This document shows positions 8,605 to 15,653 of a stretch of 28,729 nt of DNA, piece after piece. The stretch spans positions 1-28,729 of the forward strand of contig CAZPQV010000026.1 in assembly GCA_964588705.1 (NCBI GenBank), in the 5' to 3' direction. The notes under the pieces were generated by a model that ran no database searches, was not told the DNA's origin, and was given only the letters and a program-made list of their open reading frames with translations. Position 1 is the stretch's first letter. Every line of letters begins with the position of its first letter. Position numbers and translations under genes: made by a program. Source of the stretch: CAZPQV01 sp964588705 (GTDB lineage Bacteria > Bacteroidota > Bacteroidia > Flavobacteriales > Weeksellaceae).

Positions 8605-8648
8605 AAAAACAAAAAACCGCTTCTTTGAGAGAAACGGTTTGTTTTTTA
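8605..8648. terminator. Bidirectional terminator between convergent genes
   Basis: AAACCG (8614-8619) and CGGTTT (8635-8640) form the core of a stem that extends outward as A-rich and T-rich arms, giving a T tract on both strands. It serves the methyltransferase gene (plus) and the heptad-repeat lipoprotein gene (minus). Confidence 0.75.
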
Positions 8649-8661
8649 CTGTAGTCAGTAA

Positions 8662-8922
8662 TTACTGAGCAGCTTCTTCAGTAGCTTCAGCAGCAGCTTC
8701 AGTAGCAGTTGCAGCAGCATCAGTAGCAGTTGCAGCAGCGTCAGCAGCAACAGCAGTAGCAGAATCTACAACAGCGTTAGCAGAATCTACAACAGCGTTA
8801 GCAGAATCTACAACAACTTCAGCAGAATCTACAACAGCCTCAGCTCCTTCAACAGTTTCAGTTTTTTTACAAGCTACAAGAGCTAGAGCAGCGATACCAG
8901 CTACGAATAATGACTTTTTCAT
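8662..8922 (-). CDS. Small alanine-rich lipoprotein with heptad repeats (copy A)
   Basis: The 86-residue product starts MKKSLFVAGIAALALVAC, a lipoprotein signal with lipobox LVAC. After CKKTETVEG the whole mature chain can be written as seven-residue units such as AEVVVDS, ANAVVDS and AAATATD. Four of these are encoded by near-identical 21-bp DNA repeats. Regular heptads with Val/Ala suggest a helical coiled coil like the alanine coil of Braun lipoprotein, but there is no C-terminal lysine for peptidoglycan linkage. A disordered anchor is the alternative. It is a tandem paralogue of the gene at 9051-9362 but has its own promoter. The function is not known to me. Confidence 0.85.
   Translation of the reverse strand: MKKSLFVAGIAALALVACKKTETVEGAEAVVDSAEVVVDSANAVVDSANAVVDSATAVAADAAATATDAAATATEAAAEATEEAAQ
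8758..8841 (-). repeat. Four tandem 21-bp units within lipoprotein copy A
   Basis: The unit AGCAGAATCTACAACAGCGTT (plus strand) starts at 8758, 8779, 8800 and 8821. The first two are identical and the others differ at a few bases near the end. Each encodes one heptad of the VVDSANA type. Such repeats can gain or lose units by slippage without changing frame. Confidence 0.9.
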
Positions 8923-8969
8923 AAGATTTAAATATTTATTTTAAGTTAAAAAATTTACTTTTTCGGCGG

Positions 8970-8998
8970 CAAATATATAAAATTTTTCATTTGCCAAA
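8970..8998 (-). promoter_or_regulatory. Promoter of lipoprotein copy A
   Basis: On the minus strand TTTG (8998-8995) is followed after 17 nt by TATATTTG (8977-8970), then C. The implied start leaves a leader of about 40 nt before the ATG. Confidence 0.8.
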
Positions 8999-9050
8999 TT
9001 ATTTTTTTTTAATTTTTTATTTCGTTCCCGAAAATTCACTGCATGCAATA

Positions 9051-9362
9051 TTAGTTTACTGCATCTTTTGCTTCGTTTACTGCATCTTTAGCAGCGTCAG
9101 CAGCATCAGCAGCATCAGCAGCACCTTCAGCAGTAGCCTGAGCAGCGTCAGCAGCAGCAGCAGTTGTAGCAGCAGCAGCGTCAGCAGCAGCATCAACAGC
9201 AACAGTAGCAGCAGAATCTACAACAACAGCAGCAGAATCAGCAACAGCAGCAGCAGAATCTACAACTTCAGAAGCAGCATCTACAGTATCTACAGTTTCA
9301 GTTTTTTTACACGCTACAAGTGCAAGTGCAGCAACTCCAGCGATTAAAATTGATTTTTTCAT
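9051..9362 (-). CDS. Small alanine-rich lipoprotein with heptad repeats (copy B)
   Basis: The 103-residue product begins MKKSILIAGVAALALVAC and then KKTETVD, almost the same leader as its neighbour at 8662-8922. The mature part again follows a seven-residue period (VVDSAAA, VADSAAV, VVDSAAT) and ends in a DAADAADAAKDAVNEAKDAV tract that resembles the amphipathic repeats of LEA-type proteins. About half of the residues are alanine. The two genes clearly arose by tandem duplication, and their internal repeats have since changed in number and content. Possible roles are an outer-membrane spacer, a coiled-coil scaffold or a stress-protective helix; none is shown by the sequence. Confidence 0.85.
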   Translation of the reverse strand: MKKSILIAGVAALALVACKKTETVDTVDAASEVVDSAAAVADSAAVVVDSAATVAVDAAADAAAATTAAAADAAQATAEGAADAADAADAAKDAVNEAKDAVN

Positions 9363-9429
9363 AATTAAAATTTTAAATTTGTTTTTAAATTAATTTTCAA
9401 TTTGGTGTGTTCACATCATTTGAACAGGA

Positions 9430-9437
9430 CAAAGGTA
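9430..9437 (-). promoter_or_regulatory. -7 element of lipoprotein copy B
   Basis: TACCTTTG on the minus strand (9437 to 9430) matches TAnnTTTG. It leaves a leader of roughly 60 nt. The -33 element is not evident. Confidence 0.55.
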
Positions 9438-9451
9438 TGGTGAGAAAAAAA

Positions 9452-9483
9452 TTTGTTTTGGAAAATTAATTGTAATATATTTG
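9452..9483 (+). promoter_or_regulatory. Promoter of the membrane-anchored protein gene
   Basis: TTTG (9452-9455), 20 nt, then TATATTTG (9476-9483). The implied leader is about 55 nt. It includes a small hairpin (AACAC/GTGTT with loop GTTA) followed by T residues, close to the start codon. Confidence 0.65.
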
Positions 9484-9544
9484 TAAAACTATTTTACAAA
9501 AATCAATAACTGAAAATCAACACGTTAGTGTTTTTTATAATACT

Positions 9545-10690
9545 TTGACAGATTTAGATTTATTGCACTTTGAGCAACTGAAAAGTGAAATTCAGTCGCG
9601 TTATCTTGAAAATCACACACCTTCCGATGAAAAAATTTCAAATTGGAAGGGTATTGATATCATATATTTCCAGGAAGACCTTAGAAAAGTAACTAAAGGT
9701 AACATCAGCGAGAAGTCTTTTTACACCTATTTTAAGAATTCACCGGTCACCAAACTTCCACGTATTGATATTCTCAATTTACTATCTGTTTATGCGGGTT
9801 ACGTCTCTTGGTACGACTTTAAGAAAAAGCATCTTTTTGCCAACGAAATCCTTAATGACGAGGAAGAAATTTCAGAAGAAACTGCTGCTGAACTCGAAGA
9901 ATTAGTAGAAAATTCTGAGAATTCTAAACCAGAGGTGAAAAAACCGGAAATTCCGGTAAAAAAAGTGGAAGAAAAAGTTAATTTACAAATTAATGATACT
10001 GATATTCAGAGAAATAAAGAAAATTCAGATGTTTTTTCTTCCTACGATACAAGCGAACAAAAATCCTTAAAAAAGACCGTAAAAAACTCCCTTTGGTATG
10101 CAATTTCGGCAATTTTAGCTATTGGTGTGGGAATATTGGGATTTCAGGATCAGATTTTCAGTAAAGAATTTACTTATACTTTTATTGACGCCGACAGAAA
10201 TTCGAGGATTAATGATGAATTATCGGTACAAATCCTTAAGGAGAACGAAACTCCAATCATGTTTAAGGTAAAACCAAACAATTCGTTTGTGTATACCACC
10301 AAATCTAAATCGCTTACTATGGTGGTTTCTTCACCTTATTATAAAACAGATACCATTAAGAGAAATCTCGAAAGTGCGCCGGATAACGAAAGTATCGAGC
10401 TAATTCCGGATGATTATGCCATTATGCTCTATTACTATTCGAATTCTATTCAGGATTTGAAACGTAAGAGAGAAAGTCTGAACTTTCTGATTAGTGACAA
10501 TGCATTAATCTACCAGGTTTACGATAACGACAAATATGGTATAGAGACTTTAAACAAACAGCGATATATCAACCTTGTTACAACGCCAACTACGTCCTTG
10601 GAAAACCTTCAAGTGATTGACACCCAAATGGATAAAGGAAAAATTGTACTTATTAAATTCAGAATCACAGAAAATGAAGAAACTCAATAA
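9545..10690 (+). CDS. Membrane-anchored protein with acidic linker, unknown function
   Basis: I do not recognise a named family. The 381-residue product has an N-terminal globular part (about 1-105), helical and basic enough to be a DNA- or protein-binding module (KVTKGNISEKSFYTYFKNSP). A low-complexity Glu/Lys/Pro linker follows (about 110-170), then one membrane helix (about 182-200, LWYAISAILAIGVGILGF) and a C-terminal extracytoplasmic domain of about 180 residues rich in beta-type sequence. The topology, with cytoplasmic N-terminus and periplasmic C-terminus, resembles membrane-tethered regulators. The start must be TTG at 9545, since no ATG occurs before the membrane helix; a second TTG lies six codons later. 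Its end overlaps the next gene by 17 nt, so the two are probably translated together. Confidence 0.75.
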   Translation: MTDLDLLHFEQLKSEIQSRYLENHTPSDEKISNWKGIDIIYFQEDLRKVTKGNISEKSFYTYFKNSPVTKLPRIDILNLLSVYAGYVSWYDFKKKHLFANEILNDEEEISEETAAELEELVENSENSKPEVKKPEIPVKKVEEKVNLQINDTDIQRNKENSDVFSSYDTSEQKSLKKTVKNSLWYAISAILAIGVGILGFQDQIFSKEFTYTFIDADRNSRINDELSVQILKENETPIMFKVKPNNSFVYTTKSKSLTMVVSSPYYKTDTIKRNLESAPDNESIELIPDDYAIMLYYYSNSIQDLKRKRESLNFLISDNALIYQVYDNDKYGIETLNKQRYINLVTTPTTSLENLQVIDTQMDKGKIVLIKFRITENEETQ

Positions 10691-11246
10691 ACTTTTTTTA
10701 CTATCATTAATATTCCTGATTTTCTCCTGTAAGAAGGAGGAGCCAAAACCGTCGCTGGAGGAGGTAAAATATAATACCAATCAAAAGAGCTATCCTTCAA
10801 CAAAGATGGACAGTGCACTCGCTATCAACAAGATTACAAAACAAAAAATACAGGAGCTTCTGGATCTTTCCGTACTATATAATGCGGGAAAGAAGGATAC
10901 GGAAATAGATTCTGTAGTTTATTCGCAAATGCAAAATTACTTCTACAAGCCGGATTCCATGACGTTTAAGCCACTTTTCAAAGAACTAGAAAGCCTGAAG
11001 GTGAAGAAAGCCAAAGTAAACAGTCTAGAAGTTTATAAAAAGACTTTTAAGAACGATACTTTAGATTTTGCAAAATTTGATGTGGAATATTTTGATGACA
11101 CAAAATCCATCGGGAAATATCAAAGAGATGCGCAGTACATTTTGCTTTCAGCACCGATTCAGTTTAAAAGAGAATTTAAATTCTACTTCCTGAATTTTTA
11201 CAAAGTACCGCCAAATGACAGTATTCTCTCAGGAGTAACCAAATAA
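10674..11246 (+). CDS. Lipoprotein of unknown function
   Basis: The 190-residue product begins MKKLNKLFLLSLIFLIFSCKKEE, a lipoprotein signal with Cys19 as the lipidated residue. The frame is open upstream to 10617, but the ATG at 10674 is the only start that places the signal peptide at the N-terminus. It overlaps the preceding gene by 17 nt in another frame (ATGA-type coupling region), so the membrane protein and this lipoprotein probably act together, for example as a sensor and its periplasmic partner. The mature part is rich in Lys, Asp and aromatic residues and shows no motif I know. Its last 49 nt overlap the convergent folate gene. Confidence 0.78.
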   Translation: MKKLNKLFLLSLIFLIFSCKKEEPKPSLEEVKYNTNQKSYPSTKMDSALAINKITKQKIQELLDLSVLYNAGKKDTEIDSVVYSQMQNYFYKPDSMTFKPLFKELESLKVKKAKVNSLEVYKKTFKNDTLDFAKFDVEYFDDTKSIGKYQRDAQYILLSAPIQFKREFKFYFLNFYKVPPNDSILSGVTK

Positions 11247-11770
11247 TCCAACTGAACATCGCGTTCAGAAACATCATCAATTGTTTCATTCGGTTCAAAG
11301 AAACTGACACCGATTTTCAAACATTCAGGGTTTAAAGTTTTGAAAAAACTATCGTAATAGCCTTTCCCAAAACCAACTCTGTTGCCGTTTTCGTCACAAT
11401 ATAATAACGGAGTAATGATGATATCGTAGTCTTTAATACCAATATCCTCGTTTCCTTTCGGCTCTGCAATTCCCCAGTCGCTGACTTCCATCGGAGTACC
11501 TAAACTGAATTCTAAAGAAATCATCTCATCATTATAAACCTTTGGGACATAAAGATTTACATTCCTTTCTCTAAAATACCTGATGAAATAAAAAGTATTG
11601 ATTTCCCTGAATTTAGCAATGGAAAGAAAAATGTGAACTTTCTGATTTTCAGAAACTTCAAACTCAGACAAAAAATTATTGAAAATCTTTTCAGACAAAA
11701 AATTCACTTCGGTTTGTGACATTGCCATCCGTTTTTCCATATAAAGTTTCCTGAGTTGCTTCTTCTTCAT
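11198..11770 (-). CDS. 5-formyltetrahydrofolate cyclo-ligase
   Basis: The enzyme uses ATP to convert 5-formyl-THF to 5,10-methenyl-THF, returning the storage form of folate to one-carbon metabolism. The 190-residue product has the family's normal length. It carries the basic N-terminus KKKQLRKLYMEKRMAMS, the VYVPKV-like strand (LYVPKVYNDE) and the hallmark GNRVGFGKGYYD near residues 128-139, the nucleotide and folate site. It follows the ferredoxin gene by 1 nt, so they are one operon. The 3' end overlaps the convergent lipoprotein gene by 49 nt with no terminator visible between them. Confidence 0.93.
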   Translation of the reverse strand: MKKKQLRKLYMEKRMAMSQTEVNFLSEKIFNNFLSEFEVSENQKVHIFLSIAKFREINTFYFIRYFRERNVNLYVPKVYNDEMISLEFSLGTPMEVSDWGIAEPKGNEDIGIKDYDIIITPLLYCDENGNRVGFGKGYYDSFFKTLNPECLKIGVSFFEPNETIDDVSERDVQLDYLVTPERILSFGGTL

Positions 11771-11771
11771 C

Positions 11772-12002
11772 CTAAACCATTTTTACAGAAATAATCTTTA
11801 CAGGACAGGCTTTTGCGGCTTTTTCGCATGGCTCCAAAGCATCAGGATTTGGCGTCTTCAACGTGAAAAAACCTTTTTTATCAGTAGATTTCAGCAGCAC
11901 AGATTTTCCGTCTTTTTTAGACATACGGAAATATTCCGGAGCAAATTCTGCACAGTAGTTACATCCGATACATTTGTCGCGCTGAAGTGTGATGATTACC
12001 AT
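11772..12002 (-). CDS. Small ferredoxin, single [4Fe-4S] cluster
   Basis: The 76-residue product has the cluster motif CIGCNYC near the N-terminus (Cys11, Cys14, Cys17) and the fourth ligand in the CP pair of KAACP-like sequence near the C-terminus (AKACPVKII). This is the spacing of single-cluster, monocluster-type ferredoxins with a long insertion between the motifs. One more cysteine (EPCEKAAK) sits eight residues before the last ligand. It should serve as an electron carrier in the cytoplasm. It lies directly upstream of the folate cyclo-ligase gene and 91 nt downstream of the U32-family gene, whose homologues carry iron-sulphur clusters. Confidence 0.88.
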   Translation of the reverse strand: MVIITLQRDKCIGCNYCAEFAPEYFRMSKKDGKSVLLKSTDKKGFFTLKTPNPDALEPCEKAAKACPVKIISVKMV

Positions 12003-12093
12003 ATTCTAAAATAAGACTCAAGATAAAAGTAAAAAGTTTAAAGTGTTGAATGGTTACTTTTGTCTTTTGCCTTGTTTCTTGTATCTTCTAATT

Positions 12094-13338
12094 TTACGCT
12101 TGCACTATTTTATACAGTTTATCGGAAGGACGCACTCTAAAGTCAGTTTTGAAAGTAATCACATCGGCTTTCGTTGCTTTCTCCGACATTCCTTTTCCGT
12201 CCACCATCAATTCAGCAACTTCCATTTCCTGCGAACCGGTTGTTGGGCCTTGAATCAGAACCCTATCGCCTACATTTAAGTCATAGGCCTCAATCAGGAA
12301 TTCTGCAATATTTGATTTTGGATAGAAATGTCTTCCCTTTCCGATATAAATTTTCTTTTGAGTAGCATTTGAACCCGGATTTGGCGACCACTCGCCCAAT
12401 TCCTGACCAAGATAATAACCACTCCAGAACCCTCTGTTGTAAACAGTTTCAAGACGTTTCATCCAATCATCGACTTTTTCCTTAGAGAATGTCCCGTCAG
12501 CAACCGAATCAATCGCCTCTCTGTAGCATTTGGTAACAGTTGCCACGTATTCCGGTGCACGTCCGCGCCCTTCCACTTTAAGAACTTTTACGCCTGCATC
12601 AATAATTTCATCAAGGAAACCGATGGTGCAAAGGTCTTTCGGCGACATCATATATTCGTTGTCCAGTTCAATTTCGAAACCGGATTCCTGGTCAATCACC
12701 GTATATTTTTTTCTGCAGTTTTGCTTGCACGCACCTCTGTTTGCCGAAGAATTATGAGAGTGTAAACTCAAATAACACTTGCCTGACACCGCCATACAAA
12801 GCGCACCATGACCAAAAATTTCAATTTCAACCAGATTTCCGGAAGGCCCTTTAATCTGTTCGCGCTCGATTTGATCGCAGATTTTCTTAACCTGAGAAAT
12901 CGAAAGTTCACGACTCATTACCATAGTATCAGCGAACAGCGCATAGAATTTTACCGTTTCGATATTGGTAATATTAATCTGCGTGGAAATATGCACTTCC
13001 ATCCCGATTTGTCTTGCGTATGCAATCACAGCCTGATCCATCGCAATCACAGCAGTAAGGTCAGCTTCTTTTGCTTTATCCAACAAGGTTTTGATGATGG
13101 ATAAATCGTGGTCGTATATAATGGTGTTCAGTGTAAGATACGTTCTTACTCCCTTCTCCTTACATCTTCTTGAAATCTCCGGAAGGTCATCAATAGTAAA
13201 GTTCATCGATGCCCGGGCACGCATATTCAGCTGTTCTACACCGAAATAAATGGAGTCTGCGCCGTTGTCCAATGCAGCCTGCATTGCAGTGAAATCACCT
13301 GCAGGACACATTAATTCTATTTTTCCGCTTTGCGTCAT
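12094..13338 (-). CDS. Peptidase U32 family protein (RlhA/TrhP-like RNA hydroxylation factor)
   Basis: The 414-residue protein belongs to the U32 family. These were long annotated as collagenase-like peptidases, but several characterised bacterial members (TrhP, RlhA, UbiU/V) act in hydroxylation of tRNA, rRNA or ubiquinone precursors. The N-terminal TIM-barrel-like part starts ELMCPAGDFTAMQAAL. The family signature EIFGHGALCMAVSGKCYLS contains two cysteines, and GACKQNC downstream adds two more, together the four ligands of a [4Fe-4S] cluster. The length and layout fit the TrhP/YegQ type, which supports 5-hydroxyuridine formation at tRNA position 34. The ATG at 13338 is chosen because a -7 box covers the longer candidate at 13362. 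A ferredoxin gene follows. Confidence 0.88.
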   Translation of the reverse strand: MTQSGKIELMCPAGDFTAMQAALDNGADSIYFGVEQLNMRARASMNFTIDDLPEISRRCKEKGVRTYLTLNTIIYDHDLSIIKTLLDKAKEADLTAVIAMDQAVIAYARQIGMEVHISTQINITNIETVKFYALFADTMVMSRELSISQVKKICDQIEREQIKGPSGNLVEIEIFGHGALCMAVSGKCYLSLHSHNSSANRGACKQNCRKKYTVIDQESGFEIELDNEYMMSPKDLCTIGFLDEIIDAGVKVLKVEGRGRAPEYVATVTKCYREAIDSVADGTFSKEKVDDWMKRLETVYNRGFWSGYYLGQELGEWSPNPGSNATQKKIYIGKGRHFYPKSNIAEFLIEAYDLNVGDRVLIQGPTTGSQEMEVAELMVDGKGMSEKATKADVITFKTDFRVRPSDKLYKIVQA

Positions 13339-13358
13339 TTTATATTTTGAAAATTTTT

Positions 13359-13367
13359 GCAAAGATA
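13359..13367 (-). promoter_or_regulatory. -7 element of the U32 family gene
   Basis: TATCTTTGC on the minus strand (13367 to 13359) is a full consensus match and covers the ATG of the longer open frame, so translation probably starts at 13338. Confidence 0.65.
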
Positions 13368-13412
13368 ACCTTTTTAGAATTCAGAGGATTCTTATTACAT
13401 TAATCATCCTGA

Positions 13413-13458
13413 ATTGTGACAAAATTACCATCATAGACTCTGTCGATATTGTCACAAT
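13413..13458. promoter_or_regulatory. Paired TTGTNACAA palindromes, possible operator
   Basis: ATTGTGACAA (13413-13422) and TTGTCACAAT (13449-13458) are perfect inverted repeats of each other, 26 nt apart. Each contains the 9-bp palindrome TTGTNACAA. They lie in the divergent region between the U32 and HtrA genes. Two identical palindromes of this form suggest binding sites for a dimeric regulator; the regulator is unknown. Confidence 0.45.
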
Positions 13459-13560
13459 AAAATCAGTAAAATCTCTGTAAAACCTTTAAAATCCTATAAT
13501 TTAAGTTAAATTTTAGTTAAATCTGAAACACCCATAAAATTAATAATACTTATTTAGCAT

Positions 13561-13568
13561 TAAATTTG
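13561..13568 (+). promoter_or_regulatory. -7 element of the HtrA protease gene
   Basis: TAAATTTG followed by T lies 42 nt before the ATG, giving a leader of about 35 nt. There is no clear -33 TTTG, which could mean dependence on an activator or alternative sigma factor. Confidence 0.5.
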
Positions 13569-13610
13569 TTATCTTAATCTGAGAAACTTATAAAAAGAAA
13601 AGAATATAAA

Positions 13611-15065
13611 ATGAAGAATACTTTTAAGAAAATGCTGCCTTATGCGTTGGTTGGTTTAATCTCCGGAGCGACTTATTTCACGTCCTCTAAAGATGTTTCT
13701 TTTGTAGGAATGAATACCGCTGCGGTTGGAGATGATTTTGTAAAAGCATCGAAAATGACTGTTCCGGCTGTAGTTACCATTAAAAATTATACGAGCAGAA
13801 GTGCAGGAAGAAGTACAGAACAGGATATTCTCGACTGGTTCTTCCGCGACCAAAGAAGCCAAAGACAGCAAAGACCGGATAATATGCCTACAAGTATGGG
13901 CTCCGGTGTAATAATTTCTCCTGACGGATATATTATTTCGAATAATCACGTTGTAGAAGGTGCCAACAAACTTGAAGTGGTACTGAGCAACAAGAGAACT
14001 TATATTGCAAACTTAGTTGGAACTGATCCTAATACCGACATTTCACTTCTTAAAATTGAAGAAAAAGGACTTCCTTACCTGAACTTTGCCAATTCTGATA
14101 TGGTGGAAATCGGGCAATGGGTTTTAGCAGTTGGTAATCCACTTGGTTTGAACTCTACCGTAACTGCAGGGATTATTTCCGCGAAAGGAAGAGGAATCGG
14201 AATTCTTTCAGGACAGGGATCTGCAACGAATCCTATTGAAAGTTTCATTCAAACGGATGCTGCGATTAACCAGGGAAATTCCGGAGGCGCATTGGTAAAT
14301 GTAAATGGTGACCTTATCGGAATCAACTCCGCAATAGCTTCTACTACAGGATATTATCAGGGATACGGATTTGCTGTTCCTTCAAATCTTGCACGAAAAA
14401 TTGTTGAAGACATTAAGAAATTCGGATTGGTACAGAGAGGTTTCCTTGGTGTTGGAACTTTAGATCTTTCAAATCAGGCGCAGGTTGCTCAGTATAACCA
14501 AAGATTTTCTGCAAATATTAAAGGTGGAACCGGAGTTTATGTAACTGAAGTAATGGATAAAGGTGGTGCAGAAGATGCAGGCATCAGAAAAGGTGATATC
14601 ATCACAAAAATTGACGGTACCAATATCACCGATTTTGCTGATCTTTCTTTAGCCATCGGAAGCAAGAGACCGGGCGATGTGGTAACGGTGAATTACCAAA
14701 GAGACGGAAAAGAATATATCAAAAGTGTAACTCTGAAAGACCAAAGAGGAGGAACCACTACCAGAACAAGAGCCGACCTTACCGCTTCTGAAAAAATTGG
14801 CGCTGAATTCGAACCGCTTACTGCGAAATTTAAAACTGAATACGGCCTAAATAGCGGTGTAGTAGTGAAAAATGCACTTCCAAACGGTGAAATTGCAAGA
14901 AACGGATTATCCGATGGATTCATCATTACTGAAATCAACGGTAAACCAGTGAACTCACAAAAAGATGTTGAGAACATTCTGAAAAACTACAAAGGGAACG
15001 TTCAGATTAAATTTGTAGATCACTACGGAAGGATGTACACGAAAGGATTTGCAATGCCGAACTAA
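13611..15065 (+). CDS. htrA: HtrA/Deg family periplasmic serine protease
   Basis: This is a chymotrypsin-fold protease that degrades or refolds damaged envelope proteins. The 484-residue product has an N-terminal membrane or signal segment (about residues 8-24). The protease domain (about 40-265) has the full triad: His113 in NNHVVEG, Asp143 in DPNTDISLLKI and Ser224 in NQGNSGGAL. Two PDZ domains follow (about 275-375 and 385-480), the second ending in HYGRMYTKGF. A long L-A loop (residues 62-92, rich in Gln and Arg) precedes the first strand pair, as in DegP-like enzymes. The gene stands alone, with a -7 box upstream and a terminator about 100 nt downstream. Confidence 0.96.
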   Translation: MKNTFKKMLPYALVGLISGATYFTSSKDVSFVGMNTAAVGDDFVKASKMTVPAVVTIKNYTSRSAGRSTEQDILDWFFRDQRSQRQQRPDNMPTSMGSGVIISPDGYIISNNHVVEGANKLEVVLSNKRTYIANLVGTDPNTDISLLKIEEKGLPYLNFANSDMVEIGQWVLAVGNPLGLNSTVTAGIISAKGRGIGILSGQGSATNPIESFIQTDAAINQGNSGGALVNVNGDLIGINSAIASTTGYYQGYGFAVPSNLARKIVEDIKKFGLVQRGFLGVGTLDLSNQAQVAQYNQRFSANIKGGTGVYVTEVMDKGGAEDAGIRKGDIITKIDGTNITDFADLSLAIGSKRPGDVVTVNYQRDGKEYIKSVTLKDQRGGTTTRTRADLTASEKIGAEFEPLTAKFKTEYGLNSGVVVKNALPNGEIARNGLSDGFIITEINGKPVNSQKDVENILKNYKGNVQIKFVDHYGRMYTKGFAMPN

Positions 15066-15098
15066 GGTTAAGATTAAGGTTGAGGCTAAGGTTTAGCT
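15063..15098 (+). repeat. Six degenerate hexamers of the type TAAGGT
   Basis: TAAGGT, TAAGAT, TAAGGT, TGAGGC, TAAGGT and TTAGCT follow one another. The first three bases are the stop codon of the protease gene. Three units are identical. Confidence 0.75.
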
Positions 15099-15133
15099 GA
15101 CCCTTCGAGNNNNNNNNNNACCTCAGGGTGACA
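15097..15133. repeat. REP-like palindrome interrupted by an assembly gap
   Basis: CTGACCCTTCGAG before the gap and CCTCAGGGTGACAG after it are near-complementary arms of one hairpin (GACCCT against AGGGTGAC). Short intergenic palindromes of this CCCTTCGAG/CTCAGGGTGAC type are common dispersed repeats in Bacteroidota and related genomes. The ten N (15110-15119) replace the tip of the hairpin. Confidence 0.55.
15110..15119. other. Assembly gap (10 N) in an intergenic palindrome
   Basis: A placeholder run. The gap falls at the centre of an inverted repeat, where assemblers often fail. Confidence 0.95.
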
Positions 15134-15165
15134 GCGAGAAGAATGATGTTAAGTTTAGATAATAG

Positions 15166-15196
15166 AAAAACGCTTCAGAAATCTGAAGCGTTTTTT
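15166..15196. terminator. Bidirectional terminator after the HtrA gene
   Basis: A perfect 13-bp stem (15166-15178 with 15183-15195, core CGCTTCAG/CTGAAGCG) with a 4-nt loop AAAT has A and T tracts on both sides. It also overlaps the stop codon of the convergent membrane protein gene. Confidence 0.9.
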
Positions 15197-15647
15197 ATTG
15201 TGAATTTTGTTCTGTGGCTTTATCTTTTTTCTTTTTCCGCTCATAAATAACTTCTGTGATTTTCCCTCCCATCCATGCAAAAGGAAAAAACGTAAGGAAG
15301 ATAAGAATCTTATAATATGTTGGGTGATATGGAAAGATAATTACATCGAGCATCGCCACAAAAAGCAGAATAAATCCTATAAGAATCGCGTAGGCAACTT
15401 TAGCATACTTTACAATAATTGCTGCGGCAACGCCACCAACGGTTGCTGAAATCCCTGAAAGAAACAGCAGATAGACAAAGAATCTGTCATCCTTTTCTCT
15501 TGAAATCAGGAATTTTTCCCAACTTGTGAAGGGTGAGAACTTGTCATACGTCACCCATTCCGAATTAATTCTTACTCCAAGCGAAATAATGAGCCATGCA
15601 ACGCACAGCCCAACCATTACACCTAATGTATTTCTAAGAAAATTCAT
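15195..15647 (-). CDS. Small integral membrane protein, unknown function
   Basis: The 150-residue product has four likely membrane helices at about residues 7-26, 56-80, 83-105 and 112-132, with a short loop between helices 1 and 2 (WVTYDKFSPFTSWEKFL). It ends in a charged cytoplasmic tail of lysines. I do not recognise the family. It starts 6 nt after the ridA stop codon, so the two genes are very likely co-transcribed, though no functional link is apparent. Confidence 0.75.
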   Translation of the reverse strand: MNFLRNTLGVMVGLCVAWLIISLGVRINSEWVTYDKFSPFTSWEKFLISREKDDRFFVYLLFLSGISATVGGVAAAIIVKYAKVAYAILIGFILLFVAMLDVIIFPYHPTYYKILIFLTFFPFAWMGGKITEVIYERKKKKDKATEQNSQ

Positions 15648-15653
15648 TAATTT

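Noticed and set aside
8758..8841. Short tandem units that could suggest a CRISPR array
   Set aside because: The units are contiguous without spacers, are in frame, and encode heptads of a lipoprotein.
8991..9347. Serine-rich open frame on the plus strand
   Set aside because: It is the antisense shadow of the alanine-rich lipoprotein repeats (GCA codons read as TGC/AGC types).
12808..13104. Open frame of 98 residues on the plus strand
   Set aside because: It is antisense to the U32 family gene, whose motifs are intact, and has no promoter.
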